Assembly (NCBI RefSeq): GCF_014648915.1
Contig: NZ_BMSA01000002.1
Coordinates: 248,001 to 312,000, forward strand
Direction of reading: 5' to 3'
Length of the DNA: 64,000 nt
From: Streptomyces phaeofaciens
GTDB lineage: Bacteria; Actinomycetota; Actinomycetes; Streptomycetales; Streptomycetaceae
The position numbers and the translations under genes were made by a program. This document shows positions 1 to 8,792 of the stretch, one piece after another (the first letter of the stretch is position 1; the number at the start of each line of letters is the position of its first letter). The notes under the pieces were generated by a model. That model saw nothing but the letters and a program-made list of their open reading frames with translations. It was not told the origin of the DNA and ran no database searches.

Positions 1-392
1 CCAAGTACCCCCTGCGCAAGATGATCCTGCTGGCCATCGACAGCGTCATCGGCTTCTCCGTCGCCCCGCTGCGGCTGGCCGTCTGGCTCGGCACCCTGGC
101 CTTCCTCGTCTGCCTCGGCATGCTCGCCTACACCCTGGCCGTGTACGCGGCGGGCGACACCACCCGCGGCTGGACCTCCCTGATCATCGCCGTGCTCTTC
201 ATCGGCTCCGTCCAGCTCGTCTGCCTGGGCGTGCTCGGCGAGTACATCGGGCGCCTCTACACCGCCGCCCAGCGACGCCCGACCTACTACGTCGCCGAGG
301 ACACCGCCGCCGCGTCCACCCCCACGGCGGGCGTCCCCTGGCCGGGCCCACGCCGCGACCCGGGGCACCGGCCGGACCTCCTCGGCGGCTAG
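1..392 (+). CDS. Glycosyltransferase family 2, C-terminal membrane part (5' end outside window)
   Basis: Only the last ~130 codons are inside the window; the frame is open from base 3. What is visible is two hydrophobic helices, the second ending in GEYIGRLY, followed by a short basic tail (QRRPTYYV). That helix pair and the GEYIGRLY-type ending are typical of polyprenyl-phosphate glycosyltransferases of the GtrB/DPM1-like GT2 family, which move a sugar from a nucleotide donor to an undecaprenyl or dolichyl-type carrier at the cytoplasmic membrane. The catalytic GT-A domain lies upstream and cannot be judged. The next gene, convergent with it, is a GT-C membrane enzyme of the class that uses such lipid-linked sugars, which fits. 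Confidence 0.75.
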   Translation, partial: KYPLRKMILLAIDSVIGFSVAPLRLAVWLGTLAFLVCLGMLAYTLAVYAAGDTTRGWTSLIIAVLFIGSVQLVCLGVLGEYIGRLYTAAQRRPTYYVAEDTAAASTPTAGVPWPGPRRDPGHRPDLLGG

Positions 393-432
393 GCCGTGTC
401 CGCAAAGTCCCGTCTGGCTCGGCCGTGTCCGG

Positions 433-1692
433 TCACACCGGGGCCGGCTCGGCCGTGGTCCGGTCGGCGGACGGCCGGGCGGGCACCGCCGGCGCCTGCG
501 GTCCGCGGCGCAGTTCACGGGTGGTGGTGCGGACCAGCGCCAGCAGCGCCAGCAGCATCAGCGCACCGTGCGCCGGCATCGACAGATACGGCGCCAGAAC
601 CGCGGAGTTGCACTTCAGATAGCTGCCGAACGAGGCGAGCTGCACCAGCACCGGTACGTACCAGAGCCGCCGGGGCAGGGCGAACGCGGCCACCGCGGTG
701 AGGACGTCCGCGACGTAGAAGTACCGCTCGTGCATCGAGGGCAGCAGGAAGGGCACCACGGTCGCGGAGCAGGCGGCGAGCAGCACGATCCGGGTGTCCG
801 TGAGGTGCTGCCCGCCGGGCCGGGCGCGCCGCAGGGACCACACCGCCGCGGCGGACAGGAGCACCACCAGCGCTCCGGCGATCAGCACCCCCGCGCCGCG
901 CACCGCGTCCGTGTCACCGGGCACCGACACGAACTCGTAGACGGAGGGCGCGTTGACGGACAGCAGGCGGTACGTGTTCGTCTGCCGGGCGTAGACCGTC
1001 AGCAGCCGCCACGGGTCGGCGCCGAGCGCGAGGGCGGGCGCGGCGAGGGCGAGGTAGGCCGCGGGAACGGCGAGCAGGCTGCGCCACGGCACCCGTCCCA
1101 CCAGCACCAGGACGAGGAGGAACGGGAAGAGGAAGACGGCCTGGAACTTGAACGCCAGCGCGATCCCGAAGAACGCGCAGGCCCACCACGGCCGGTGGCA
1201 CAGCACCTGGTGGATCCCGCCGACGAGGAACACGGCGTAGACGGCGTCGCACTGCCCCCACCACCCGCTGTTGGTGACGACGGTGGGCAGGAGGAGCACC
1301 ACCGCGGCGGCGCCGAAGCCCGCCCACGGGTGGGCCGGCCGCAGCCGGGCCACGATCCGCAGGGCGTAGTACGCCATCGCGAGGTCGGCCAGGACCGAGA
1401 TCGCCTTGATGCCCGTCAGCGCCGGCACCGGCAGGTAGGTGAGCGCGGCCAGCAGGTAGAGGTAGGGGACGTTGTAGTCCGAGAAGCCCGGGTCGGCGAG
1501 GGCGGCGAACCCGCCGTGGCCGGCGATGTGCTGGTACCACGGCCGGAGGAAGATGCGGTAGTCCGCCGACTCGCCGGGCAGCAGGAAGACGCGGGCCGCC
1601 AGGGCCACCGCCACGACGGTGTACGCGGCCAGCGCCTTCACCGTCGGGTCGGCCGTGCGCGGGCGTGGCTCCTCGGCGGCTGTGTCGGGCAT
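433..1692 (-). CDS. GT-C type polytopic membrane glycosyltransferase
   Basis: 419 aa. About ten hydrophobic segments fill the protein, with an early acidic motif near the first extracytoplasmic loop (RIFLRPWYQHI and DYNVPYLYL), GWWGQCDAVY in the middle and MHERYFYVADVL near the end. These are features of GT-C mannosyltransferase-like enzymes, which transfer sugars from lipid-phosphate donors on the outer face of the membrane. The frame stays open much further upstream, but that part overlaps the TPR gene in another frame. The ATG at 1692 begins a natural MPDTAAEE leader 53 bases after the TPR gene stops, so the two genes are probably co-transcribed. Acceptor and sugar are unknown. Confidence 0.8.
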   Translation of the reverse strand: MPDTAAEEPRPRTADPTVKALAAYTVVAVALAARVFLLPGESADYRIFLRPWYQHIAGHGGFAALADPGFSDYNVPYLYLLAALTYLPVPALTGIKAISVLADLAMAYYALRIVARLRPAHPWAGFGAAAVVLLLPTVVTNSGWWGQCDAVYAVFLVGGIHQVLCHRPWWACAFFGIALAFKFQAVFLFPFLLVLVLVGRVPWRSLLAVPAAYLALAAPALALGADPWRLLTVYARQTNTYRLLSVNAPSVYEFVSVPGDTDAVRGAGVLIAGALVVLLSAAAVWSLRRARPGGQHLTDTRIVLLAACSATVVPFLLPSMHERYFYVADVLTAVAAFALPRRLWYVPVLVQLASFGSYLKCNSAVLAPYLSMPAHGALMLLALLALVRTTTRELRRGPQAPAVPARPSADRTTAEPAPV

Positions 1693-1745
1693 TCCGGACT
1701 CCGTTCGGGTCGCGCTCGGCAGGCGTGGGGGATCGGCCCGAGGGG

Positions 1746-2345
1746 CTACTCGGGCGAGGAGCCCAGGGAGTTCCGGAAGGCTTCCGGTACCTGGGAGCGG
1801 ATGGAGGGATCGGCCGCGACGGCACGTCGGAACTCGTCGAGGGCGTCCCGGCCGCGGTGCTTGCCCGCCCAGATCTCCCCGAGATGCAGATGGGCGGCGG
1901 CGTCCTGCGGGCTCACGCCGATGACCCGTTCCAGGAGTCCCATCGCGCGGTCGGGGTCGCCGGATTTCAGCAGGAGTGCCTCGTTGAAGAGAGCCGCCTG
2001 GAACGACGGGTCGATCTTCAGGGACTTCTCGTAGGCGTTGCGGGCCTCGGCCGTCCGGCCGTCGTCGTGGGCGATGACGCCCAGGTTGTACCAGGCGAAC
2101 TTGTTGCGCGGGTCGAGTTGCAGCACGCGCCGGTAGGTGCGGGCGGCGCCCTCGAGGTCGCCGTATCTCTGTTGCGCGATGCCGGCCTGGAGAAGGGAGT
2201 CGGCGCTCGGGGCCGTCGCCCGCGCCGCCGGCCGGGTGCCGGACTCGGGGGGCGCCGTCGCGTAGGAATGGACCGCCCACGCCATCAGTGCGGTGGCGGC
2301 CGTGGCCGTACCGCCGAGCACCACCAGCCATTGCCTGCGTTTCAC
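1746..2345 (-). CDS. Membrane-anchored TPR protein
   Basis: 199 aa. A basic start (MKRRQW) is followed by one hydrophobic segment (residues ~7-27), so the protein is anchored or secreted. Residues ~48-185 hold about four tetratricopeptide repeats, recognisable by AWYNLGVIAHDDGRTAEA, by the paired A/G/Y positions and by the DP turn between repeats (LDPRNK, IDPSFQ, VSPQDA, ADPSIR). TPRs bind other proteins. It is first in a two-gene unit with the GT-C glycosyltransferase, so a scaffold role for a surface-glycosylation step is a reasonable inference, not shown by sequence. The start is the first ATG of the frame, before the signal anchor. Confidence 0.8.
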   Translation of the reverse strand: MKRRQWLVVLGGTATAATALMAWAVHSYATAPPESGTRPAARATAPSADSLLQAGIAQQRYGDLEGAARTYRRVLQLDPRNKFAWYNLGVIAHDDGRTAEARNAYEKSLKIDPSFQAALFNEALLLKSGDPDRAMGLLERVIGVSPQDAAAHLHLGEIWAGKHRGRDALDEFRRAVAADPSIRSQVPEAFRNSLGSSPE

Positions 2346-2526
2346 CGTGCCGACGTTACGAGGCGGGGTGCGGAAGCCGGGGCCGGGCGGCGGTGCGGGG
2401 CGCGCGGTCCACCCGAATGCAGGGCGGGCGGCTCAGCCGCCCCGGGGGCGGCGACGTTCATGGCGCCCGGTCCGCGCGTCGCTGCGGGTGCACGCGGACC
2501 GGGGCCGTTCGGGGACCCGGGAGGGG

Positions 2527-2964
2527 TCAGCCGGCGGTGGCCGTGAGTCCGGCCTCGGCCAGCGCGGCGGCGTGCGCGTCCATGCGCTGCGCCGCCAGGA
2601 TCGCCGCCGTCGTGTCCGCGCGGGACGCGGCGACGACCAGGGCGCGGCCCGCGAGGGAGTGCGCCCGTTCGTGCAGTGCCGTGCGGTGGGGACGGTCCCC
2701 GCCGGGGGTCACGGACCGGACCGGCGTCCGTCCTCCCCGCAACCTGCTGACCTGCTGCGCGAGGCGTACGGCCGCGTTGTCCAGGTCGGCGGACGGGGCC
2801 GGCTCACGCAGCTCGTCGGTCACGGCGAGCAGCGCCGCGAGATGACCGGCGAGCTGGATGTCCAGCTCCTCCTCGCGGGTGCGGTGGGGGAAGTCGGAGG
2901 TGATGCCGGCCCTCGTGTGGACGGACCCCTTGCGGGAGGAAGGGGTGCGGATCGGCTCGTACAT
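2527..2964 (-). CDS. Small conserved-looking protein of unknown function
   Basis: 145 aa, not recognised. Soluble and mostly helical, Ala/Arg/Leu rich, with no signal peptide or membrane segment. Heptad-like stretches such as ELDIQLAGHLAALLAVTDELRE and the Ala-rich C-terminus suggest a helical bundle. The promoter is unusually clear: a TAGGAT -10 box at 3002-2997 with a palindrome just upstream, and a purine-rich RBS (GGAGG) before ATG 2964. It stands alone between the TPR gene and the aminotransferase. The operator suggests a specific regulator, so it may be a stress-induced protein; that is inference. Confidence 0.65.
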   Translation of the reverse strand: MYEPIRTPSSRKGSVHTRAGITSDFPHRTREEELDIQLAGHLAALLAVTDELREPAPSADLDNAAVRLAQQVSRLRGGRTPVRSVTPGGDRPHRTALHERAHSLAGRALVVAASRADTTAAILAAQRMDAHAAALAEAGLTATAG

Positions 2965-2996
2965 GAGGAGGGCCTCCTGTGCTCTGACAGGAAGCC

Positions 2997-3020
2997 ATCC
3001 TAGCTTAGATCTCGTCTAAA
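2997..3020 (-). promoter_or_regulatory. Promoter with 15-bp palindromic operator
   Basis: On the minus strand the -10 hexamer is TAGGAT (3002-2997), the best-known Streptomyces sigma-HrdB form. Directly upstream lies TTAGATCTCGTCTAA (3005-3019), arms TTAGA/TCTAA, occupying the -10/-35 spacer, where a bound repressor would block RNA polymerase. The 7-1-7 layout resembles Fur/PerR-family boxes, but the regulator cannot be named from sequence alone. Confidence 0.55.
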
Positions 3021-3066
3021 GTTGAGCCGTTCACAGGAGTGGACCACCGCTCCACGCAGGGTGATG

Positions 3067-4278
3067 TCAGGGCTGGCCGTAGCCGTCCAGGAAGCGGGCG
3101 ATACGGCCCACCGCGTCCCGCAGGTCCGTCGCCGTCGGCAGGGTCACCACCCGGAAGTGGTCGGGCTCGGGCCAGTTGAAGCCGGTGCCCTGGACGACCA
3201 TGATCTTCTCCTGGCGCAGCAGGTCCAGGACCATCTGCCGGTCGTCCTTGACCTTGAAGACCGTCGGGTCCAGACGCGGGAAGAGGTACAGCGCCCCCTT
3301 CGGCCGCACGCACGACACCCCCGGGATCTGGGTCAGCAGCTCGTACGCCGTGTCCATCTGTTCCTTGAGCCGCCCGCCCGGCAGCACCAGGTCGTTGATG
3401 GACTGCCGCCCGGTGAGCGCGGCCACCACGCCGTGCTGGCCCGGCATGTTCGCGCACAGGCGCATGTTCGCCAGGATCGTCAGACCCTCGATGTAGGAGT
3501 CGGCGTGCGCGCGCGGGCCGGAGACGGCCATCCATCCGACCCGGTAGCCGGCCGCCCGGTACGCCTTCGACATGCCGTTGAAGGTGAGGGTGAGCAGGTC
3601 CGGGGCGACCTTCGCGGTCGGGGTGTGCGTGGCGCCGTCGTAGAGGATCTTGTCGTAGATCTCGTCGGAGCAGACCAGCAGGTTGTGCCGGCGGGCGATG
3701 TCCGTCAGCCCCTGGATCATGGCCTCGTCGTACACGGCCCCGGTCGGGTTGTTGGGGTTGATGATGACGATCGCCTTGGTGCGGTCGGTGACCTTGCGCT
3801 CGACGTCGGCGAGGTCGGGCATCCAGTCGGACTGCTCGTCGCAGCGGTAGTGGACGGCCGTACCGCCGGACAGCGACACGGCGGCCGTCCACAGCGGGTA
3901 GTCCGGGGCGGGGACGAGCACCTCGTCGCCGTCGTCCAGCAGGCCCTGCATCGCCATCACGATCAGCTCGGAGACGCCGTTGCCGATGAAGACGTGCTCG
4001 ACGTCCGTCTCGATGCCGAGGGTCTGGTTGTGCATGACGACCGCCCGGCGCGCGGCGAGCAGGCCCTTGGCGTCGCCGTAGCCGTGCGCCGTGGAGACGT
4101 TGCGGAGGATGTCCTCCAGGATCTCCGGCGGGCACTCGAACCCGAACGCCGCCGGGTTGCCGGTGTTGAGCTTGAGGATGCGGTGCCCCGCCGCCTCCAG
4201 GCGCATCGCCTCCTCGAGAACCGGGCCCCGGATCTCGTAACAGACGTTGGCGAGCTTGGTCGACTGGATCACCTGCAT
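3067..4278 (-). CDS. PLP-dependent alanine-type aminotransferase (AlaA-like)
   Basis: 403 aa, fold-type I class I/II aminotransferase, the usual length. Visible landmarks: substrate loop LNTGNPAAFGF, HGYGDAKGLLAARRA, the NPNNPTGAVY motif, SDEIYDKI with the PLP-phenol Asp/Tyr, and FNGMSKAYRAAGYRVGWM with the Schiff-base Lys. The conserved C-terminal Arg lies in DHFRVVTLP. The opening MQVIQSTKL and the motif order match the AlaA/YfbQ group (glutamate-pyruvate aminotransferase) more closely than AspC. Start ATG 4278 is preferred to an in-frame codon 42 codons upstream because that extension is low-complexity and would overlap the divergent promoter and gene. It is monocistronic and cytosolic. 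Confidence 0.88.
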   Translation of the reverse strand: MQVIQSTKLANVCYEIRGPVLEEAMRLEAAGHRILKLNTGNPAAFGFECPPEILEDILRNVSTAHGYGDAKGLLAARRAVVMHNQTLGIETDVEHVFIGNGVSELIVMAMQGLLDDGDEVLVPAPDYPLWTAAVSLSGGTAVHYRCDEQSDWMPDLADVERKVTDRTKAIVIINPNNPTGAVYDEAMIQGLTDIARRHNLLVCSDEIYDKILYDGATHTPTAKVAPDLLTLTFNGMSKAYRAAGYRVGWMAVSGPRAHADSYIEGLTILANMRLCANMPGQHGVVAALTGRQSINDLVLPGGRLKEQMDTAYELLTQIPGVSCVRPKGALYLFPRLDPTVFKVKDDRQMVLDLLRQEKIMVVQGTGFNWPEPDHFRVVTLPTATDLRDAVGRIARFLDGYGQP

Positions 4279-4364
4279 GTCTGGGAGCTTACGGCGCGGT
4301 AACGCTCCGTGGGGCGTGTTTTCCACCACGTGAGACGTGCACTTTGGGTGGATTTCGCCGAGGG

Positions 4365-4394
4365 CTGTCCCCGCGGCCGTCCCGTCCCTACAAT
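4365..4394 (+). promoter_or_regulatory. Promoter giving a leaderless transcript
   Basis: CTGTCC (4365-4370), an 18-base spacer and TACAAT (4389-4394) form a good vegetative promoter. The ATG at 4403 lies only 8 bases after the -10 box and no Shine-Dalgarno sequence precedes it, so the message probably begins at or next to the start codon. Confidence 0.6.
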
Positions 4395-4402
4395 CCGCGG
4401 CC

Positions 4403-5077
4403 ATGTCCAGCCCAGACGACCACGAGAACGGGACGAACGCCGCGGCCGGCGAGCCGGGCGCGGTGCCCCGCGTACGCCCGGCCGTGTATCACCCGTATGC
4501 CGAGGCCGACCCGTCCTCGTACACCCACTACAGCGACCCGGCGGCCGCCCACGGCTGGCAGAACGCGTACGACGAGACCACCGAACTCCCCCGGGTCGCG
4601 CCGGCCCCGGCGGACCGGCCCGCCCCGCCCGGCCGCGCGGACCGCCGCCGGGCGGCCCGGCGGACGGACGGACGGCTCACCCGCCGGGTGGTGGCCGCGG
4701 CGGGGGCCGTGGGGGTGGTGTCCCTGGCCGCGCTGGTGGCGGGACTGTCCTTCACCTCGGGCAGCCCGGGTTCCCCGGCGGGGGAGCGGCGGGGCGAGCC
4801 GGGAGACACCCTCACGGCACCCGACGGCACGGCGGATCCGGAGTCCGGGTCCCCGTCCGCGAGCGTCCCGGCCGGATCCCCGGACGTCCGTACGTCCGCG
4901 CCGCCCGGCGCGAGCGCGGAGCCGTCCTCCGCGGCCACGCCGTCCGAAGCGTCCGGTGCCGGGTCCTCGGCCGCGTCGTCGGCCGGGGCCACCGACGGCC
5001 CGGCGGCGAGCGCGACGACGTCCGCTCCGGGCTCGGGGAAGGGCAACGGGCGGGGGAGGACGAAGGGGCCCAGGTAG
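4403..5077 (+). CDS. Single-pass membrane protein with low-complexity extracellular tail
   Basis: 224 aa, family not recognised. N-terminal ~85 residues are polar and Pro/Arg-rich and end in a strongly basic stretch (DRRRAARRTDGRLTRR). One hydrophobic helix follows (residues ~93-115, VVAAAGAVGVVSLAALVAGL), then ~105 residues made almost only of Ser, Ala, Pro, Gly and Thr, ending in a basic GKGNGRGRTKGPR tail. The positive-inside rule puts the Ser/Ala tail outside, where it could span the wall. The start was chosen because a TACAAT box sits 8 bases upstream. It is convergent with the monooxygenase-domain gene, 20 bases away. Confidence 0.7.
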   Translation: MSSPDDHENGTNAAAGEPGAVPRVRPAVYHPYAEADPSSYTHYSDPAAAHGWQNAYDETTELPRVAPAPADRPAPPGRADRRRAARRTDGRLTRRVVAAAGAVGVVSLAALVAGLSFTSGSPGSPAGERRGEPGDTLTAPDGTADPESGSPSASVPAGSPDVRTSAPPGASAEPSSAATPSEASGAGSSAASSAGATDGPAASATTSAPGSGKGNGRGRTKGPR

Positions 5078-5097
5078 CCGGGGCGGGCCGGCCCCGG
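5078..5097. terminator. Hairpin between convergent genes
   Basis: CCGGGGC (5078-5084) and GCCCCGG (5091-5097) form a 7-bp GC stem with a 6-base loop that fills the whole gap between two convergent stop codons. There is no T-tract, as is common for Streptomyces bidirectional terminators. Confidence 0.45.
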
Positions 5098-6069
5098 TCA
5101 GGGCAGCGTCCAGATCCTGGTGGTGACGAGGTAGAACACGGTGCCCCAGAACACGGTCGCCGCGGCGACGACGCCGAGGCCGAAGAGGTTGGTCCGCGCC
5201 GCCGGTGTGTCCGGTGCCGGCCGCAGCCACCGCTCGAGGAGCCGGTTCACGTAGTAGGGCATCGTCACGAAGCTCATGATGAAGCTCGACAGCAGGTTGC
5301 CCACGAGCAGCCCGAACCAGAACGGCATCCCCAGCGGCGACAGGGCGAGTGTCAGCAGCACGACGGTCGGATACAGGCCGACCCAGACCGCGAGGGCGGT
5401 CTTGGTCTCCGACGGCGGCGGCGCGTTCCTGCCGTTCTCCTCGAAGGCGAACCAGCTGCCGAACGAGTTGTCGATCGTGCGCAGCCTGAACGTGTCGAAC
5501 CGCTCGCCCTCGGCGAGGACCTCCTGCCGCTTCGACGACGTCAGCCAGGCCTCCAGGTGCTCGGCGCTGTCGAAGCGGTACAGCGTGGTCCACTCGTCCT
5601 GAACGCCCTCGACCGGGCGGAAGATCTCGGTGCCGCGGAACCCTTCGAACCGCCTCTCCTCCTGGCTCATGCGCCGCTGCCAGGCGAGGAACTCGTCGAC
5701 GTGCCGCGCGTGGACCCGGTGGCTGACCACCACGGTCACCAGCGCATCCGTCGGCTGTGTGCCGCCGCTGACCACCTGCTGGGTTCCGGGTCCGTCGAGG
5801 TACCCGTCGCCGATGTCGAGCAGACTCTGCCGGGTCGCGCTGTTGATCCACGCCTGGAGGTGGGCCACCGAGTCGAAGCGGTACACGACGACCCATTCGG
5901 GTTGCACGGAGGTCGGCGGGGTGACCTCGGCGCCGAGGTACCCGGCGTAGTCGGCGGCGGCGGCGTTGACGCTCTTCTGCCAGCTCGCGTACTCGCGTTC
6001 GCGGCCGGGCAGGACCTTCTGGCTGATGATGGCCGTCGCCGCGGCGCCTTCGCGCTGTTCGGTGCTCAT
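5098..6069 (-). CDS. Membrane protein with two antibiotic-biosynthesis-monooxygenase-like domains
   Basis: 323 aa. Two ferredoxin-like ABM repeats are visible: residues ~10-100 (ISQKVLPGREREY ... VVVYRFDSVAHLQAWI) and ~112-205 (VSHRVHARHVDEF ... TTLYRFDSAEHLEAWL). The shared YRFDS.EHL.AW signature shows internal duplication. The C-terminal third has about three membrane helices. ABM domains occur in quinone-forming monooxygenases and in many small proteins of unknown role; no catalytic residue can be assigned. Its ATG overlaps the stop of the molybdenum hydroxylase gene by four bases (ATGA, 6066-6069), so it is the third gene of that operon and probably serves the same pathway. Confidence 0.8.
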   Translation of the reverse strand: MSTEQREGAAATAIISQKVLPGREREYASWQKSVNAAAADYAGYLGAEVTPPTSVQPEWVVVYRFDSVAHLQAWINSATRQSLLDIGDGYLDGPGTQQVVSGGTQPTDALVTVVVSHRVHARHVDEFLAWQRRMSQEERRFEGFRGTEIFRPVEGVQDEWTTLYRFDSAEHLEAWLTSSKRQEVLAEGERFDTFRLRTIDNSFGSWFAFEENGRNAPPPSETKTALAVWVGLYPTVVLLTLALSPLGMPFWFGLLVGNLLSSFIMSFVTMPYYVNRLLERWLRPAPDTPAARTNLFGLGVVAAATVFWGTVFYLVTTRIWTLP

Positions 6070-8792
6070 GTCCGCAGGCCCGTCGGCATCGACTGCTTCT
6101 CGCCGAGGCGGCCGTAGATCCGTTCCGGGGTCAGGGGCAGTGCGCGGAAGCGGACGCCCGTGGCGTCATGGAGCGCGTTCGCCAGCGCGGGGGCCACCGG
6201 GTTGATGCAGCACTCCGCCATTCCCTTCGACCGCATGGGGCCGACCGAATCCGTCGAGGACACCAGGAGCAGCTCGGTGCGGGGGATGTCGGCGTAGGCG
6301 GGGACACGGTAGTTGCGCAGGTTCGGATTGACCATGACGCCGTCCGTGTCGACCTGGTAGTTCTCGGTCAGCGCGAAGCCGATCCCCTGGGCGACACCGC
6401 CCTCCACCTGGCCGCGGACCTGGGCGGGGTTGATGACCACGGCGGCGTCGGTCGCCTGGACGCTGTGCAGGATGCGGATCTCACCCGTCACCGGATGGAC
6501 GGCGATGCGGAACCCCTGCGTATTGGACAGGACGCTGCGGGGGGAACCGTAGGCCTTGCGGGCGGCGGTGAACCGGATTCCGCGCGCCCGGGCGGACGTG
6601 ACGAGTTCGGCCAGCGGCACCCGCCGGTCGCCGCAGACGACCTCGTCGTCGTCCATCGCGCACATCACGAGATGGACCCCGGTGTGCGCGGCGGCGTACT
6701 CCAGGACGCGGTCGCGTACGGCTCCCGCGGCTCGCAGCACCGCGTTGCCCGCCACGAACAGTCCCGCACTGGCGAACGCGCCGGTGTCGAATCCCGTGCG
6801 GTCGGTGTCGGACTGCACCAGGCGGATCCGGGCCGGCGTCGTCCCCAGCTGCTGGGCGGCGATCTGGACATGCGCGGTCGACGTGCCCTCGCCGAACTCG
6901 ACCGTTCCGACGGCCAGTTCGTACACGAGGTCGTCGCCGAGCGTGACCCAGGCCTCGGAGAGGTGCTCGGTCGGCGGCGCGGTCTCGTGCAGTGAACTCG
7001 CCACGCCGGTCCCGACGAGCCACCCGGGGCCGGGGGACGGCTGGTCGGCGGTGCGGGCCAGGGCGGCGTCCACCAGGTCGATGCACTGTGCGAGGCCGTC
7101 CTCGGTGAAGGACACGTCGTCGGGGCCGTCGTGCAGGGCGACGAGCGGGTCACCCGGCCGCACGATGTTCCGGCGGCGCAGGGCGAGCGGATCGAGGTGC
7201 AACGCGCGCGCCAGTTCGTCCATCGCCGACTCCACGGCGAACGCCGGCTGCGTCATCCCGTATCCGCGCAGCGCCCCGCTGGGAACGGTGTTGGTATAGA
7301 CGGAGCAGGCGTCGTACTTCTTGTGGGGGCAGCGGTAGATCATGACGGCGGCGCCGCCCGCGTAGAGCGTTTCGCCGCCGTGGTTGCCGTAGGCGCCGGT
7401 GTTGGACACATTGCGGACCTGGACCGCCGTGAGGGTTCCGTCCGCCTTCGCGCCGAGCTTGACCGTCAACGTCATCGGATGGCGTGGCGAGGCGGTGGTG
7501 AACTCCTCCTCGCGGGTGTACTCGAAGCAGACGGGCCGTCCGGTGTCCAGGGCCGCGAGCGCGGCCAGATCCTCCGAGATCACCTCCTGTTTGCCGCCGA
7601 AGCCGCCGCCGACCCGCCGGCAGAACACGCGGAGCTGGTCCGGGCGCAGTGCGAACAGATGGGCGAGTTTGACCTTCGCGATCGACGGCGACTGCGAACT
7701 GGTGCGGACGTTCAGGCGGCCGTTCTCCATCCAGGCGATCGAGCCGTGGGTCTCCAGATGGGCGTGCTGCACCCGGGGCGAGGAGTACGTGCCTTCGTGG
7801 ATCACGTCGGCCTCGGCGAACCCCGCTTCGACGTCACCGATGTGCGCGTGCACCTCGAGCAGGATGTTGTGGGCGGGATCGCGGACGAACGGATCGTCCG
7901 TGCCGTGCAGCTGGGGTGCGCCCTCCGCCATCGCCGCCTCGGGGTCGAACACCGCCGGCAGCACCTCGTACTCCACGGCGACCCTCCGGCAGCCCTCCTC
8001 CGCCGCCCCGACCGTGTCGGCCAGGACCGCGACGACGCGCTGGCCCACGAAGCGGACCGTGTCGTCGAGGATGAAGGTGTCGTCCGGATCGACGAGATGG
8101 TCGCTGTGGATCGCCGTGGTGAAGGATCTGCGCGGCACGTCCCGCCAGGTGTAGACCCGGTGCACGCCGGGAACCGCGAGCGCGGCGGTCTTGTCGACGG
8201 ACACGATCCGGGCGTGCGCGTGCGGGGAGTGCAGCACCTTGAGGTGCAGCATGCCGTCGATGCGGGTGTCCATCGTGAACTCGGCGCGACCGGTCACCAC
8301 CTCGTCGGCCGCCGGCGCGCCGACGCTTGTCCCGACGGCCTTTCCCGGCGCGGCCGCCTCCACGCCGACGACGCCCCGCACGGCGTCCTCGATCGCCCGG
8401 TAGCCGGTGCAGCGGCAGAGGTTGCCCTTCAGCGCCCGCGGCAGGTCGGCTCGCTGGGCCTCGGTCAGTGCCGCCGCCGTCATGATCATCCCCGCGGTGC
8501 AGAATCCGCACTGGAACCCCGGGGCGTCACGGAACCGCCGTTGCACCGGATGCAGGTCGCCCGGTGATCCCAGGCCCTCGATCGTGGTCACGTCACGACC
8601 GTCGGCGCGGAAGGCGGGGGTGATGCAGCTGTGCACCGGATCGCCGTCGAGCCACACCGTGCAGGCACCGCAATCGCCCGCGTCGCACCCCTTCTTGACG
8701 CCGTGGTGGCCGAGCGAGCGAAGGAAGGTGCGCAGGCACTGGCCGGGTGCCGGTTCCTCGTGGAAGGTCCTGCCGTTCACGGTGCAGGTCAT
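6066..8792 (-). CDS. Molybdenum hydroxylase, fused [2Fe-2S] and molybdopterin subunits (XdhD-like)
   Basis: 908 aa. The N-terminal ~150 residues are the small subunit of the xanthine dehydrogenase family: plant-ferredoxin-type cluster ligands C36, C41, C44, C56 and second-cluster ligands C95, C98, C126, C128 (CGFCTAGM, CRCTGY). The rest is the molybdopterin-binding large subunit, with QSPSIAKVKLAHLF, GGGFGGKQ and, near the end, SKGMAECCINP, where the Glu fits the catalytic base. Fusion of Fe-S and Mo domains with a separate FAD subunit is the arrangement of E. coli XdhD/YgfM. The substrate is probably a purine or other N-heterocycle, but this is not readable from sequence. The start overlaps the FAD gene stop (ATGA, 8789-8792). 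Confidence 0.88.
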   Translation of the reverse strand: MTCTVNGRTFHEEPAPGQCLRTFLRSLGHHGVKKGCDAGDCGACTVWLDGDPVHSCITPAFRADGRDVTTIEGLGSPGDLHPVQRRFRDAPGFQCGFCTAGMIMTAAALTEAQRADLPRALKGNLCRCTGYRAIEDAVRGVVGVEAAAPGKAVGTSVGAPAADEVVTGRAEFTMDTRIDGMLHLKVLHSPHAHARIVSVDKTAALAVPGVHRVYTWRDVPRRSFTTAIHSDHLVDPDDTFILDDTVRFVGQRVVAVLADTVGAAEEGCRRVAVEYEVLPAVFDPEAAMAEGAPQLHGTDDPFVRDPAHNILLEVHAHIGDVEAGFAEADVIHEGTYSSPRVQHAHLETHGSIAWMENGRLNVRTSSQSPSIAKVKLAHLFALRPDQLRVFCRRVGGGFGGKQEVISEDLAALAALDTGRPVCFEYTREEEFTTASPRHPMTLTVKLGAKADGTLTAVQVRNVSNTGAYGNHGGETLYAGGAAVMIYRCPHKKYDACSVYTNTVPSGALRGYGMTQPAFAVESAMDELARALHLDPLALRRRNIVRPGDPLVALHDGPDDVSFTEDGLAQCIDLVDAALARTADQPSPGPGWLVGTGVASSLHETAPPTEHLSEAWVTLGDDLVYELAVGTVEFGEGTSTAHVQIAAQQLGTTPARIRLVQSDTDRTGFDTGAFASAGLFVAGNAVLRAAGAVRDRVLEYAAAHTGVHLVMCAMDDDEVVCGDRRVPLAELVTSARARGIRFTAARKAYGSPRSVLSNTQGFRIAVHPVTGEIRILHSVQATDAAVVINPAQVRGQVEGGVAQGIGFALTENYQVDTDGVMVNPNLRNYRVPAYADIPRTELLLVSSTDSVGPMRSKGMAECCINPVAPALANALHDATGVRFRALPLTPERIYGRLGEKQSMPTGLRT

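Noticed and set aside
568..2034. Long rightward open frame opposite the glycosyltransferase gene
   Set aside because: Arg/His/Gly/Gln-rich translation without any motif, fully antisense to a membrane protein gene; typical shadow frame.
1693..2331. N-terminal extension of the GT-C glycosyltransferase frame to 632 codons
   Set aside because: This part overlaps the TPR gene on the same strand in another frame, has Arg/Pro-rich composition and no family match; the TPR frame is clearly the coding one.
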